Source: Acidobacteriota bacterium
GTDB lineage: Bacteria > Acidobacteriota > Terriglobia > Acidiferrales > UBA7541
Direction: 5' to 3'
DNA: 64,000 nt
NCBI GenBank assembly: GCA_013289955.1
Contig: JABCYZ010000001.1
Coordinates: 248,001 to 312,000 of the forward strand
Each line of letters opens with the position of its first letter. Positions within the stretch are counted from its first letter, which is position 1. This document shows, piece after piece, positions 1 through 8,049 of this stretch. The notes beneath the pieces are model-generated. The model did not search any database and was not told the DNA's origin. It was given only the letters and a program-made list of their open reading frames with translations. Both the position numbers and the translations under genes were made by a program.

Positions 1-1
1 G

Positions 2-514
2 AGCGCGTCGCCGATTCGCGAAGGAGATCTGCTGCTGCTGGACGTCTGGGGAAAAACGAAAGTGGCGGGCAGCGTCTATTACGACATCACCTGGGTTGGG
101 TATCTCGGCGCGAAAGTGCCGGAAAAGATCGCCAAGATTTTTGGAATCGTTCGCGAGGCTCGAGACAAAGCCATCGAGCTGATTCAATCCAGTGTCGCAG
201 CAGGCAAGCCGCTCGAGGGATGGCAAGTGGACAAGGCCGCGCGCAAAGTGATCGAAAAGGCCGGTTACGGCAAATACTTTTTTCATCGCACCGGCCATAA
301 CATCGGCCAGTCGGTGCACGGCAACGGCGTCAACATGGACGGGCTCGAGACGCACGACGTGCGGCACCTGATTCCGAAGACATGCAATTCGATCGAGCCG
401 GGAATCTATCTGCCTGAGTTTGGCATCCGGAGCGAAGTGAATGTGTACGTTGGTGAAAAAGAGGCGCGCATCACGGGAGCCGTACAGAAAGAGGTTTTGG
501 CGTTGCTGGCCTAG
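2..514 (+). CDS. M24 family metallopeptidase (Xaa-Pro aminopeptidase-like), 3' part
   Basis: The frame is open from the left edge of the window, so only the C-terminal catalytic half is present. It has the pita-bread metallopeptidase ligands in order: Asp in LLLDVWG, Asp in YYDITW, His in RTGHNIG, Glu in SIEPGIYL and Glu in IRSEVNV. These bind the two metal ions that cleave N-terminal residues, typically Xaa-Pro. The protein is probably cytoplasmic. A GTG at 62 could be mistaken for a start, but the upstream codons carry the first metal ligand, so 62 is internal. It ends 15 bases before the next gene, with which it may be co-transcribed. Confidence 0.9.
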   Translation, partial: SASPIREGDLLLLDVWGKTKVAGSVYYDITWVGYLGAKVPEKIAKIFGIVREARDKAIELIQSSVAAGKPLEGWQVDKAARKVIEKAGYGKYFFHRTGHNIGQSVHGNGVNMDGLETHDVRHLIPKTCNSIEPGIYLPEFGIRSEVNVYVGEKEARITGAVQKEVLALLA

Positions 515-529
515 ATCAAACGGATTCTT

Positions 530-1018
530 GTGAACGAGCACACGGAACAAAACATGGCAGACGAAAGCACGGGAGGCGGGGCAACCCCCCAGCCTGCTCC
601 GAGCGAACTCGCTCCCACGGAACATGCTCCGAGCGAACTTCCTCAGAGGGGCGAGGCGCTGGCGTTTGCGATTGGTGTTGCAGGATGGCTTGTTCCGGGA
701 TTGGGTCACGCGCTTCAAAAAATGTGGGGCCGGGCTCTCGGCTGTTTTCTGACGGTAGGGGCTCTGGTTTTTCTAGGCGTTGGAATGCGCGGCAACGTAT
801 TCAGTTCCGAGGGCGGGGACGCGTTTGGAATTCTCGGCTATGTGGCCGATCTGGGCACAGGATCGTTTTATTTCGCGGCGCGGGCGCTCGAAACGCAAGG
901 TTCGGATGTCGCGCACGCTGAAGGCGACTACGGAACGAGATTTCTTGCGGCAGCCGGTGTGCTGAACCTGCTGGCCGCGCTGCACGCCTATGAAGCGGCG
1001 CGAGGGCGGAAGGCGTGA
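530..1018 (+). CDS. DUF6677-type small membrane protein
   Basis: A 162-residue protein with a Pro/Glu/Ser-rich N-terminal tail (about 45 residues), then hydrophobic segments beginning with GWLVPGLGHALQ, a second segment near residues 75-90, and a C-terminal part ending LLAALHAYEAARG. The GWLVPGxGH opening, central 'GYVADLGTG' and terminal 'YGTRFL..AGVLNLLA..DAYE' layout match what I remember as DUF6677, a family common in Acidobacteriota with no known function. The start is GTG 530, or ATG 554 just downstream; neither has a strong ribosome site. Its stop overlaps the next start by four bases (GTGA), implying translational coupling. Confidence 0.75.
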   Translation: MNEHTEQNMADESTGGGATPQPAPSELAPTEHAPSELPQRGEALAFAIGVAGWLVPGLGHALQKMWGRALGCFLTVGALVFLGVGMRGNVFSSEGGDAFGILGYVADLGTGSFYFAARALETQGSDVAHAEGDYGTRFLAAAGVLNLLAALHAYEAARGRKA

Positions 1019-1209
1019 TTCTGGCGATCGCGTTTACCCTCAGCCACTTTCAGTCAATGACGCTTTTCGCGCTGCTCATTTCGGTGGCGTTCGGATTTCT
1101 GAGCCGCCGCCGGACAAACGAACGCGTAAAATACATCATCTGGTCGCTGTTTCTGTTCCTGCTGATAGGTGTGGGGATTGGCTGGGCGATGTATCCCTTC
1201 TCGAGGTAA
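1015..1209 (+). CDS. small two-helix membrane protein
   Basis: A 64-residue protein starting with GTG inside the stop of the upstream gene (GTGA overlap). It has two hydrophobic helices (about residues 15-29 and 42-60) joined by a basic loop (SRRRTNERVK), so it should be an inner-membrane hairpin with the loop inside by the positive-inside rule. The coupling to the DUF6677-type protein suggests the two act together, possibly as partners in one membrane complex. No function is known. The four-base overlap and clean hydropathy are the main support for a protein this short. Confidence 0.7.
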   Translation: MILAIAFTLSHFQSMTLFALLISVAFGFLSRRRTNERVKYIIWSLFLFLLIGVGIGWAMYPFSR

Positions 1210-1559
1210 TGCGAAAGCAGATCGCGGGAATAGAACCCAGCTTTTGTCGTTCCACAGGCAGAAATCTTACGTCGCACAATCATCCCGCTCCCAACGCAGT
1301 GCGCTGTCTGCCGGCACTATAAACATAAACATGCCGAGGACGACGAGTTCCAGTTGGAGGAAGCAATACCGAAGCGGAAGGGCTCGAAGTCTTTCAGCCG
1401 TTTGCTCGCGTCGAATCCTTTGCGCGCCAAGTGTGAAGCCGAAGGTCATACAAGCCATCTTCTGGCCTCCATCACGATGGGTTTTAGGTGGAAACTTCGG
1501 AAGCAGAATCGCGGGATGCGTTGGACAAACTAATAGGCTTGGTGAAATAATGTTTCAAG
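1210..1559. other. intergenic, no convincing gene
   Basis: About 350 bases between the small membrane protein and the tRNA. Open frames here on both strands have neither recognisable motifs nor good ribosome sites. The only signal I see is a possible tRNA promoter at its right end. Confidence 0.5.
1521..1551 (+). promoter_or_regulatory. putative promoter of tRNA-Thr
   Basis: TTGGAC at 1521-1526 and AATAAT at 1546-1551 (five of six matches to TATAAT) are 19 bases apart. Transcription would begin close to the first tRNA base at 1560. The -35 match is weak, so this is tentative. Confidence 0.35.
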
Positions 1560-1635
1560 GCCAACTTAGCTCAGCTGGTAGAGCACCTCATTCGTAATGA
1601 GGGGGTCCCGAGTTCGATTCTCGGAGTTGGCTCCA
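1560..1635 (+). tRNA. tRNA-Thr (anticodon CGT)
   Basis: A full cloverleaf of 76 bases can be folded by hand. The acceptor GCCAACT pairs perfectly with AGTTGGC. The D arm is GCTC/GAGC. The anticodon stem CCTCA/TGAGG encloses loop TTCGTAA, giving anticodon CGT, which reads ACG threonine codons. The T arm CCGAG/CTCGG holds TTCGATT. The 3' CCA (1633-1635) is encoded. Confidence 0.97.
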
Positions 1636-1956
1636 GAATTCAAAGAGACACGGGGCCTCCCGCTTGTCTGTTGATGTTTTGCTTTTCTCTGTTCTTTAGT
1701 TTCTCTTCACTCTTTGGATGGCCGCATTTCCGCGAAGGTGGCATCCAGTTTTGCGCCTTGAATCTTTCGGAGCTGTATCCCCTCGAGGCTCGAATGAGCC
1801 AACCCAACCTTTGGCGGTGAAAGCACCAGTTCCGACGGGAAGTTCTGTCGTTAATCGAAAACCTACTTGTGCTTGCTTAAACTACAGAGTGCGTACATCA
1901 ATCAGGGTATTGCTCCGCCCCATACTGTCGCGCACTTTTCCAGAGGGGCCAGATCA
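1636..1956. other. intergenic, nothing recognised
   Basis: About 320 bases between the tRNA and the zinc-ribbon gene, lower in GC than its surroundings. No motif-bearing frame, no integrase and no obvious attachment-site repeat of the tRNA 3' end is visible. Confidence 0.5.
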
Positions 1957-2148
1957 ATGGCTAGATGGGTTTTCACATGCAAGAACTGCTTTGAGATTGT
2001 CCCGCATACCGAAATAGGGGGCACACTGATGGACTACTTTTTTCCTACAAAACCCAAAGTTCCTACCGAAGGGCAAGAGCTGGAATGCCCTCAATGCAAG
2101 ACCAAATACGTTTATCAACAAAATGAGCTCCGGTATGAGAGGAACTGA
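1957..2148 (+). CDS. small zinc-ribbon protein
   Basis: A 63-residue protein with two CxxC knuckles: CKNC near the N-terminus and CPQCK near residue 45, separated by a linker with Pro, Lys and Phe. Such pairs bind one structural zinc ion, as in small ribbon proteins that contact nucleic acid or other proteins. I chose ATG 1957 because a purine-rich AGAGGGG lies just upstream and the first Cys pair follows at once; the frame is open further upstream, without supporting signal. The function is unknown. Confidence 0.6.
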   Translation: MARWVFTCKNCFEIVPHTEIGGTLMDYFFPTKPKVPTEGQELECPQCKTKYVYQQNELRYERN

Positions 2149-2175
2149 TGTTCACGTCTTTACGCGCATGCCGCA

Positions 2176-2364
2176 TCAATCGGCTTTGGCGTTGATTGTA
2201 GCGATGACTGTCCGGCTGGGAATGTGCATCAATCGGAATTCGTTCGTATTGCCTTTGGCGACTTCTTTCAATTTATTGATGGCATCTTCGTGGCCGGTGA
2301 TCGTGGCTTTCCAGATTAGCGCGCCATCCGGCAAGACTTCGAAAGCATCGTATTCACGAGTCAT
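2176..2364 (-). CDS. hypothetical small protein
   Basis: A 62-residue acidic/basic mixed protein beginning MTREYDAFEVLPDG and ending with a Thr-Val-Ile-Ala-Thr strand. ATG at 2364 is preceded by a GGAAGG purine run, which favours it over the longer frame starting at 2412. The sequence reads like a compact alpha/beta fold, with strands around VLPDGALIWKA and RLMHIPSRTVIA. I recall similar short proteins in acidobacterial genomes but know no function. It is convergent with the zinc-ribbon gene. Confidence 0.5.
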   Translation of the reverse strand: MTREYDAFEVLPDGALIWKATITGHEDAINKLKEVAKGNTNEFRLMHIPSRTVIATINAKAD

Positions 2365-2561
2365 AATCCTTCCATCGTGAGCTTGCATTTGAGAGTTCTG
2401 GCTACGCTCCACGAGTATTAGGGCACGCTGTTTACCAAACTGACGAAAAGTATAAATCCTTTAAATTTCTGGCGTTCTCATGTGTCAGGAGTCTCAAACA
2501 GAGACAAGCCGGTAAAAAATACAAGGCTGGTTCCTTCTGGACATCAAGTAAATACCTGAGG

Positions 2562-2861
2562 CTACTGCGTATAGGTGTGAACTTTGCCGCCGACAACGAC
2601 AGCAATATATTTTCCGCCTTCGAGAAACTGCATAACCTGTTTGCCTTCTCGCGTTAACTTTGCCCATCTCGATTTGGTATTTGGATTCTGTTCCAGTCCG
2701 CGCAACTCCCGGTCTTCAAAGCGGAAATCGATCTGTTTTAGTTTGCTCTTGGAGGTTTGGCGGACGGGATAGCTTTCGGCGTCGAGGTCGACGGTCCTCT
2801 TCTTGTCGACTAGGGATTGTTGCCAGACAGAGACTAGGACGGATTCAAGACTCGCGGACAC
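2562..2861 (-). CDS. hypothetical protein, 99 aa
   Basis: A 99-residue soluble protein rich in charged residues. The core has a DAESYPVR segment, a FRFEDRELRGLEQNP stretch and a C-terminal beta-like tail (GGKYIAVVVGGKVHTY). There is no signal peptide or membrane segment. The composition and absence of a good competing frame support coding. It lies downstream of the SDR gene on the same strand with an 87-base gap, so it could be the last gene of the mannonate operon or an independent unit. No function is recognised. Confidence 0.5.
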   Translation of the reverse strand: MSASLESVLVSVWQQSLVDKKRTVDLDAESYPVRQTSKSKLKQIDFRFEDRELRGLEQNPNTKSRWAKLTREGKQVMQFLEGGKYIAVVVGGKVHTYTQ

Positions 2862-2948
2862 GGAATGAGAATAGCAAACTCGTGGGCGCTATTGGGCCGG
2901 GGACCGGTGCATAGTCCGTTTTCCTTTCAGTTGCTCAGCTCGTCATGC

Positions 2949-3725
2949 TCATTGATTCACGCCGCTGGCGAGTATTCCCCCATCCACAACGAGCACAGAG
3001 CCAGTCGTGTAACTGGCTGCGTCGGACGCCAAGTAGATGGCGGCTCCGGCAAGCTCCTGGACTTCGCCGAAGCGCTTCATGGGCGTGCGCATGAGCCATT
3101 CGCTGCCGCGCGGCGTGCCTTCGAGCAGTTTTTGATTCAGCGGGGTGGGGAAGACGCCGGGAGCAATGGCGTTCACACAAACGCCGCCGGCGGACCACTC
3201 GACGGCGAGCGACTGGGTGAGCGATACGACAGCGGCTTTGCTAGCGGAATATGCGGAGACTTCCATCATTCCGCGAAAGGAACCGATCGAGGCGACATTA
3301 ATGATTCTGCCGTAGCGGCGTTCCAGCATGTGCCGGCCGAAAATCTGGCACGCGCGCACCATGCCGGTGAGATTTGCTTCGAAAATGTCGTTCCAGTCCT
3401 TTTCGGAAAAATCGAGGGTGGGGGCTTTCTTCGTTCGCCCGGCGGAGTTCACGAGGATGTCGACTTTTCCGAAAGTTTTTACCGCTGCATCGAGCAGTGC
3501 TTTCAGCGAATCGCGGTCGGTGACGTCGGATGTCGCGCGCAGGGAGCGGCGGCCGAGCGCTTCCACTTCGCGTGCGGTGGACTCGACCTGGTCCGCTCGT
3601 CGCGAAGTGGGGGCGACATCGGCGCCGGCTTCGGCGAGGCCAAGAGTGATGGCTCGGCCGATGCCGGAGGTGCCGCCGATGACGACGGCTGATTTGCCGG
3701 TCAGATCGAGCTTGCTGTATGCCAT
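2949..3725 (-). CDS. SDR family dehydrogenase (FabG-like), mannonate operon
   Basis: A 258-residue classical short-chain dehydrogenase. The N-terminal Rossmann motif is GGTSGIG, followed by an NSAG strand and the catalytic Ser (SIGS), Tyr and Lys (YSASK), with a C-terminal VDGG. It should oxidise or reduce an alcohol/ketone with NAD(P)H. It sits last in an operon with an exuT-like transporter and mannonate dehydratase, so a plausible substrate is a hexuronate-derived keto acid, for example the fructuronate/mannonate step; this is inference. ATG 3725 has GGAG eight bases upstream. Confidence 0.88.
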   Translation of the reverse strand: MAYSKLDLTGKSAVVIGGTSGIGRAITLGLAEAGADVAPTSRRADQVESTAREVEALGRRSLRATSDVTDRDSLKALLDAAVKTFGKVDILVNSAGRTKKAPTLDFSEKDWNDIFEANLTGMVRACQIFGRHMLERRYGRIINVASIGSFRGMMEVSAYSASKAAVVSLTQSLAVEWSAGGVCVNAIAPGVFPTPLNQKLLEGTPRGSEWLMRTPMKRFGEVQELAGAAIYLASDAASYTTGSVLVVDGGILASGVNQ

Positions 3726-3800
3726 ATCGTTCGTCTCCAGAGAAAAATCGTAGTCGGATGAGGTCGCCCCGAGAGCGAGCGCCGTCCCGCTGACAGCGCG

Positions 3801-5009
3801 CTACCAGTTGTACATCGTACCGTCTAACTTTCGATTTACGGGCAAATAGGCGCGTTCGTAAGGGAATTTGGAGGCGAGCTTTTCGTCGTAGTCGACGCCC
3901 AGGCCGGGGCCATCGCCGGGATGCAGGTAGCCGTCGCTGAACGAATACGTATGCGGGAAGACTTCGTCGGTCTGTTTGGTGTGGAGCATGTATTCCTGAA
4001 TGCCAAAATTGTTGACGGAAATGTCGAAATGCAAAGCGGCGGCAAGGGAGACGGGAGACAAGTCGGTGGCGCCATGGCACCCGGTGAGGACGTGATAGAT
4101 CTCCGCGAGCGATGCGACTTTTTTGAGATGGGTGATGCCGCCGCTGTGGACGGTGGCCATGCGAATATAGTCGATCAATTGTTCGGTGATGACCGTCTTG
4201 GCGTCCCATATTGTGTTGAAAACTTCGCCGAGCGCGAGGGGCGTGGTGGTGTGCTGGCGCACGATGCGAAAGCCTTCTTGCAACTCTGCGGTCACGGCAT
4301 CTTCGAGCCAGAAGAGGTGATAGGGCTCGAGGCTTTTGCCCAAGCGGGCCGCTTCGATCGGAGTGAGGCGGTGATGGGCGTCGTGCAGGAGATGCACGTC
4401 ATCGCCAAACTTCAGGCGCAGTGATTCGAAGAGTTTTGGGACATACAGCAGATATTTCTCGGTGGACCAGAGATTTTCCGGAGGAAGACCTTTCTCGGCA
4501 GGTTCGTAGTAGAGCTTGTCTTTTGCAACGCCGTAAGTCGAGGGGATGCCGGGGATGCCCGACTGGGCGCGAATGGCGCGGTAGCCCATGGCGGCGTACT
4601 TGCCGACTTCATCGATCGTCTCTTCGATGTCGCGTCCATTGGCGTGGCCATAGACCATGACGCCAGTACGGCTTTTTCCGCCGAGCAGGTTGTAGACCGG
4701 AGTGTTGAGAGCTTTGCCTTTGATGTCCCAGAGGGCGATATCGATGGCGCCGATGGCGGCCATCGTGACGGGGCCGCGGCGCCAATACGCTCCGCGATAG
4801 AAATATTGCCAGATATCTTCGGATTGAAAGGGATCGCGGCCGATTAGGCAGGGGACTAAATGCTCGGAGAGGTAGGCGGCGACGGCCAGTTCACGGCCAT
4901 TCAGCGTCGCGTCGCCGAGGCCATAAATGCCATCGTCGGTGTACACCTTTAGCGTAACGAAATTCCTGCCTGGAGAAGAGATCAATACTTTTGCATCTGT
5001 GATTTTCAC
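3801..5009 (-). CDS. manD: D-mannonate dehydratase (ManD/RspA family)
   Basis: A 402-residue enolase-superfamily enzyme that converts D-mannonate to 2-keto-3-deoxygluconate. The N-terminus (CDS-wide similarity to Man[38 protein letters not shown]) and the barrel carry the expected metal and acid/base residues: Asp/His in LLHDAHHR, Glu in WLEDAV, Glu in LGEVFN and His in TGCHGATD. The length equals that of characterised ManD proteins. GTG 5009 follows GAGGAGG. It lies between the MFS and SDR genes, all on the minus strand. Some family members are poor mannonate dehydratases, so the exact substrate is not certain. Confidence 0.9.
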   Translation of the reverse strand: MKITDAKVLISSPGRNFVTLKVYTDDGIYGLGDATLNGRELAVAAYLSEHLVPCLIGRDPFQSEDIWQYFYRGAYWRRGPVTMAAIGAIDIALWDIKGKALNTPVYNLLGGKSRTGVMVYGHANGRDIEETIDEVGKYAAMGYRAIRAQSGIPGIPSTYGVAKDKLYYEPAEKGLPPENLWSTEKYLLYVPKLFESLRLKFGDDVHLLHDAHHRLTPIEAARLGKSLEPYHLFWLEDAVTAELQEGFRIVRQHTTTPLALGEVFNTIWDAKTVITEQLIDYIRMATVHSGGITHLKKVASLAEIYHVLTGCHGATDLSPVSLAAALHFDISVNNFGIQEYMLHTKQTDEVFPHTYSFSDGYLHPGDGPGLGVDYDEKLASKFPYERAYLPVNRKLDGTMYNW

Positions 5010-5051
5010 CTGTCCTCCTCAAGTTGCCATCGATCCATCTCGCCTCAGCTT

Positions 5052-5083
5052 GCTGCCTGCCAGCGCGCAGGCCAGGAGGCAGC
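5052..5083. repeat. intercistronic inverted repeat
   Basis: GCTGCCT at 5052-5058 pairs with AGGCAGC at 5077-5083, with an inner GCC/GGC pair. It lies between the MFS stop and the manD ribosome site and has no T-run, so it is more likely an mRNA-processing or stability hairpin than a terminator. Confidence 0.35.
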
Positions 5084-5093
5084 GCGGAACACT

Positions 5094-6431
5094 TCAGATG
5101 CGGCGGACAAGATCTTCATCCGTCGCTTTTGTATTGCGGACGAGCAGCAGAACAAGAATCATACCCACAAATGGAATCAAGCCCGCGATGATCATGAGCG
5201 GGTCGAACAAGTGCGTCCCGGTCGCGAGCCGCGCATCGGAAAGATGGCCTGCCAATTCGAAAACGACGATTGTACCGAGCGCAGCGCCCGTGCCGCTCAA
5301 GCCGCTTACGGTGGCCACAGATTCTTTTCCGTAAAGGTCAGAAGGTAACACGTTGGCGATGGTCGTGAAAGATGCGTAGGAAAACGTTGCAAGGCCGAAG
5401 AGGAGGGTGAGCAAATAGAGGTTCACAGTAAATATGGTGGGAATGAGCAAAGCGACACCGATCCCGCCGAAGACGACCAAAGCCTTGCGCGCGTTTCCGA
5501 CAGACCAGCCTCGCTTAATCAAACGGCCGGAAAGCCAGCCGCTGAAGAAATTTCCAAGATCGGCGGCGATGAATGGAATCCAGACCGCGATGAGGCCGCT
5601 TTTGAGAGCGATGCCCTTGGCGACGAGATAGATGGGAAACCAATCGGCGATGAAGAACCAGACTGGGTCGGTGAAGCTCCTGGCAATGATCGTGCCCCAG
5701 GTTTGCGGAAGCTTCAGCAGATCGCGCCAGCGGGGGGCTGTTCTCGCCGGAGTTTCATCTTCCTTTTGGTCGGCGAGAATCATCTGCCGCTCGGCGGCGC
5801 TGATGCGAGGATGGTCTTGAGGCGGCTGATAGAGCCGGCGCCAAACGATCAGCCACAAGAACCCAAGCAGGCCGGGAACGACAAATGCAGGACGCGTGCC
5901 CCAGCGGAAATACAGCCAGAGAACAATAAAGGGAGCTATGGCTCCGCCAATGGAAGAGCCGCTATCGAATAACGCTGTAGCCAGGCCCCGTTCCTGCCTT
6001 GGAAACCATTCCGAGACGGCTTTCGTTGCGCCGGGCCAGTTGCCGGATTCTCCAAGCGCGAGAAAAAAACGGAAGCCCATGAAAGAATAGAGGCCGCGAG
6101 CGAGCGGGGTAAGAACAGAAACAATCGAATACCACAGAACGGTAAGCGTGAGTCCGCGCTTTGTCCCGATGCGATCCATCAGCCTGCCGTTGAGAGTTTG
6201 TCCGATGGCATAGGCGACACGGAATGCGATGACCAGATTGGCGTAGTCCGTGTTGGTCCAGTGGTAATCCTGTTTGAGATAGGGAGCCAGCAGGGAGAGC
6301 GTCTGGCGGTCGACGTAATTGATGACCGTCGAGGCGAACAAAAGCCCACCGATCCACCACCGGAGCGCCGGAATGGTGCGCACGCGGTGAAAGCCGGATT
6401 CTGGACTCCTTGGTTCTCCTTGAATGTTCAT
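5094..6431 (-). CDS. MFS transporter, hexuronate/anion:cation symporter type
   Basis: A 445-residue, twelve-helix major facilitator. The first helix region reads INYVDRQTLSLLAPYL and is followed by the loop motif GRLMDRIGTKRG, as in ExuT/GudP-like anion:cation symporters that import hexuronates and aldarates. The C-terminus ends in a charged cytoplasmic tail. I start at ATG 6431 because the longer frame to 6698 would overlap the divergent gene and adds no family sequence. It heads the minus-strand operon with manD and the SDR, which fits uptake of glucuronate, galacturonate or mannonate. The substrate is inferred from context. Confidence 0.85.
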   Translation of the reverse strand: MNIQGEPRSPESGFHRVRTIPALRWWIGGLLFASTVINYVDRQTLSLLAPYLKQDYHWTNTDYANLVIAFRVAYAIGQTLNGRLMDRIGTKRGLTLTVLWYSIVSVLTPLARGLYSFMGFRFFLALGESGNWPGATKAVSEWFPRQERGLATALFDSGSSIGGAIAPFIVLWLYFRWGTRPAFVVPGLLGFLWLIVWRRLYQPPQDHPRISAAERQMILADQKEDETPARTAPRWRDLLKLPQTWGTIIARSFTDPVWFFIADWFPIYLVAKGIALKSGLIAVWIPFIAADLGNFFSGWLSGRLIKRGWSVGNARKALVVFGGIGVALLIPTIFTVNLYLLTLLFGLATFSYASFTTIANVLPSDLYGKESVATVSGLSGTGAALGTIVVFELAGHLSDARLATGTHLFDPLMIIAGLIPFVGMILVLLLVRNTKATDEDLVRRI

Positions 6432-6630
6432 ATGGAAGAGGTTTCTTGGAGCGTCGACGGAACCGCGCGGTTTCAGCCTCAACACTCCGCAGCGCACGGC
6501 CAACAGCCGCCAGGTTCTCCGTCCCGAAAAAAGGTATCTTCCCAGACGAATCAGAGAGTTTACATCACAGCTATTGGCAGTGAAATTCGATTTAGAGCTT
6601 TTAGTTCTTTCTTCTTGCGCCATTGCTTTT

Positions 6631-6639
6631 TGATATAGT
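6631..6639 (-). other. 5' region shared by two divergent MFS genes
   Basis: The 217-base gap 6432-6648 must hold promoters for both MFS genes. On the minus strand I see no clear sigma-70 pair. The plus-strand element is listed separately. Confidence 0.25.
6631..6639 (+). promoter_or_regulatory. extended -10 promoter, possibly leaderless
   Basis: TGATATAGT at 6631-6639 is an extended -10 element (TGN plus TATAGT). The ATG of the MFS gene is at 6649, so transcription would begin at or within a few bases of the start codon. No ribosome site precedes that ATG, which agrees with a leaderless message. Confidence 0.45.
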
Positions 6640-6648
6640 GCCCGCACG

Positions 6649-7956
6649 ATGCCCGTTGAATCGCCGAACCCACCCGCTTCTCCCCGTGTTCCGCTCACTC
6701 GAAATCAAATTCGGGGCTTTTGGGCTGCTTGGGGAGGATGGGCTCTCGACGGCATGGATTCTTTTATCTATGCGCTCGTTTTGCTGCCTTCGCTGCGTGA
6801 ACTTCTTCCTCGCTCCGGCATCGTCGCTTCCAAAGGCAACATCGGTTTCTACGGCGGATTGCTTTTCGCTCTTTTTCTGCTCGGTTGGGGGCTGGCTTTC
6901 CTGTGGGGGCCAGCGGGCGACAAGTTCGGCCGTGTTCGCACCTTGATGCTGACCATCGTGTGGTATTCCGTCTTCACGTTTCTCAGCGCGCTCGTCACGA
7001 ATGTTTGGCAGTTGGCGATTCTTCGCCTTCTTGCGGGAATCGGGATCGGCGGTGAATGGGCGATGGGCGGCACGTTTGTCGCCGAAGAATGGCCGGAAAG
7101 CCGCCGCCGGGCCGGGGCGGGCTACATGCACACGGGCTATTACGTCGGCATATTTCTCGCGGCGATCGCCAACTACGCGATCGGCAGCCGCTACGGTTGG
7201 CGGGCGATGTTTGCTGTGGGAGGTGTGCCGGCGCTGCTTTTGGCTTGGATACGGCATGGCGTTACGGAGCCATCGCGGTGGTCGGCAAAAGTAGAGGTGG
7301 TGCGCTCGTGGCGAATTTATCAGCCTTTCGCGGCCCTTTTTTCGCCGGTGTTGCGGCGGCGCACGGTCTTGAACTCCCTGTTCATGCTTGCATCGATTAG
7401 CGGCCTTTGGGCCGGGACGGTTTATGTTCCTCTAGCGGTAACTTCTCTCGCGGAAGCCGGGGGCCGCCTTGGACCGCAAGCCGCGCAGCTTGCCTCTCGC
7501 GCAACTATGCTGGTGGCGTTTGCCACGATTCTGGGATGTTTGGGGATGCCCTGGATTGCGGAACGGCTTGGCCGACGCGGAGCGCTGGGCTTTTTCTTTG
7601 CCTTGATGATGGTATTCATCGCGCTTACGTTCGGCAAAGTGTTCTATCTCGGCCCAAGCGCGCTTCCTTGGTTTTTTATATGTCTGTTTTTTCTGGGCTT
7701 CGGCGGCGCGAATTTTGCGGTGTATACACTATGGCTTCCGGAACAATATCCCACCGAATGCCGCGCCAGCGCTTTCGCGTTTTCCACTTCGTTCGCGCGT
7801 TTCGGCGGAGCGGCGATCACGTTTCTTGTCGGAAGCGGCGTGCAGCGGTATGGCTCACTGGGAATTCCCGTGGCGATGACCGCGCTGGCATTTGCCTTTG
7901 GTCTTATTTTGATCCCTTGGGGAGCGGAAACCCGGGGACAGACCTTGCCTGCGTAA
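6649..7956 (+). CDS. MFS transporter (sugar-acid/aromatic acid symporter type)
   Basis: A 435-residue, twelve-helix major facilitator. A proline-rich N-terminal tail is followed by WGGWALDGMDSFIYALVLLP. The loop 2-3 motif is GDKFGRVRT, and helix 4 carries RLLAGIGIGGEWAMGG with the (F/G)GxGxGGEW signature seen in acid:proton symporters of the SHS/AAHS branch. The central loop begins after RHGVTEPSRW. It is probably a proton-coupled importer of an organic acid. It is divergent from the hexuronate operon and followed by a second, related MFS gene, so a role in the same sugar-acid regime is likely but unproven. Confidence 0.85.
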   Translation: MPVESPNPPASPRVPLTRNQIRGFWAAWGGWALDGMDSFIYALVLLPSLRELLPRSGIVASKGNIGFYGGLLFALFLLGWGLAFLWGPAGDKFGRVRTLMLTIVWYSVFTFLSALVTNVWQLAILRLLAGIGIGGEWAMGGTFVAEEWPESRRRAGAGYMHTGYYVGIFLAAIANYAIGSRYGWRAMFAVGGVPALLLAWIRHGVTEPSRWSAKVEVVRSWRIYQPFAALFSPVLRRRTVLNSLFMLASISGLWAGTVYVPLAVTSLAEAGGRLGPQAAQLASRATMLVAFATILGCLGMPWIAERLGRRGALGFFFALMMVFIALTFGKVFYLGPSALPWFFICLFFLGFGGANFAVYTLWLPEQYPTECRASAFAFSTSFARFGGAAITFLVGSGVQRYGSLGIPVAMTALAFAFGLILIPWGAETRGQTLPA

Positions 7957-8049
7957 CGCCTAGATGACTTGGAATTCGCTGTAAGGGTAGAGCAGGAGTT
8001 TTGGGTACCATGAAGGACCGTCAAATCCGGATCGACAAAGGCCCGTTGA

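Noticed and set aside
1560..2148. integrated element next to tRNA-Thr
   Set aside because: There is no integrase and no direct repeat of the tRNA 3' end in the adjoining DNA.
2865..3692. 275-residue plus-strand frame
   Set aside because: It overlaps the SDR gene in antisense and looks like low-complexity shadow sequence.
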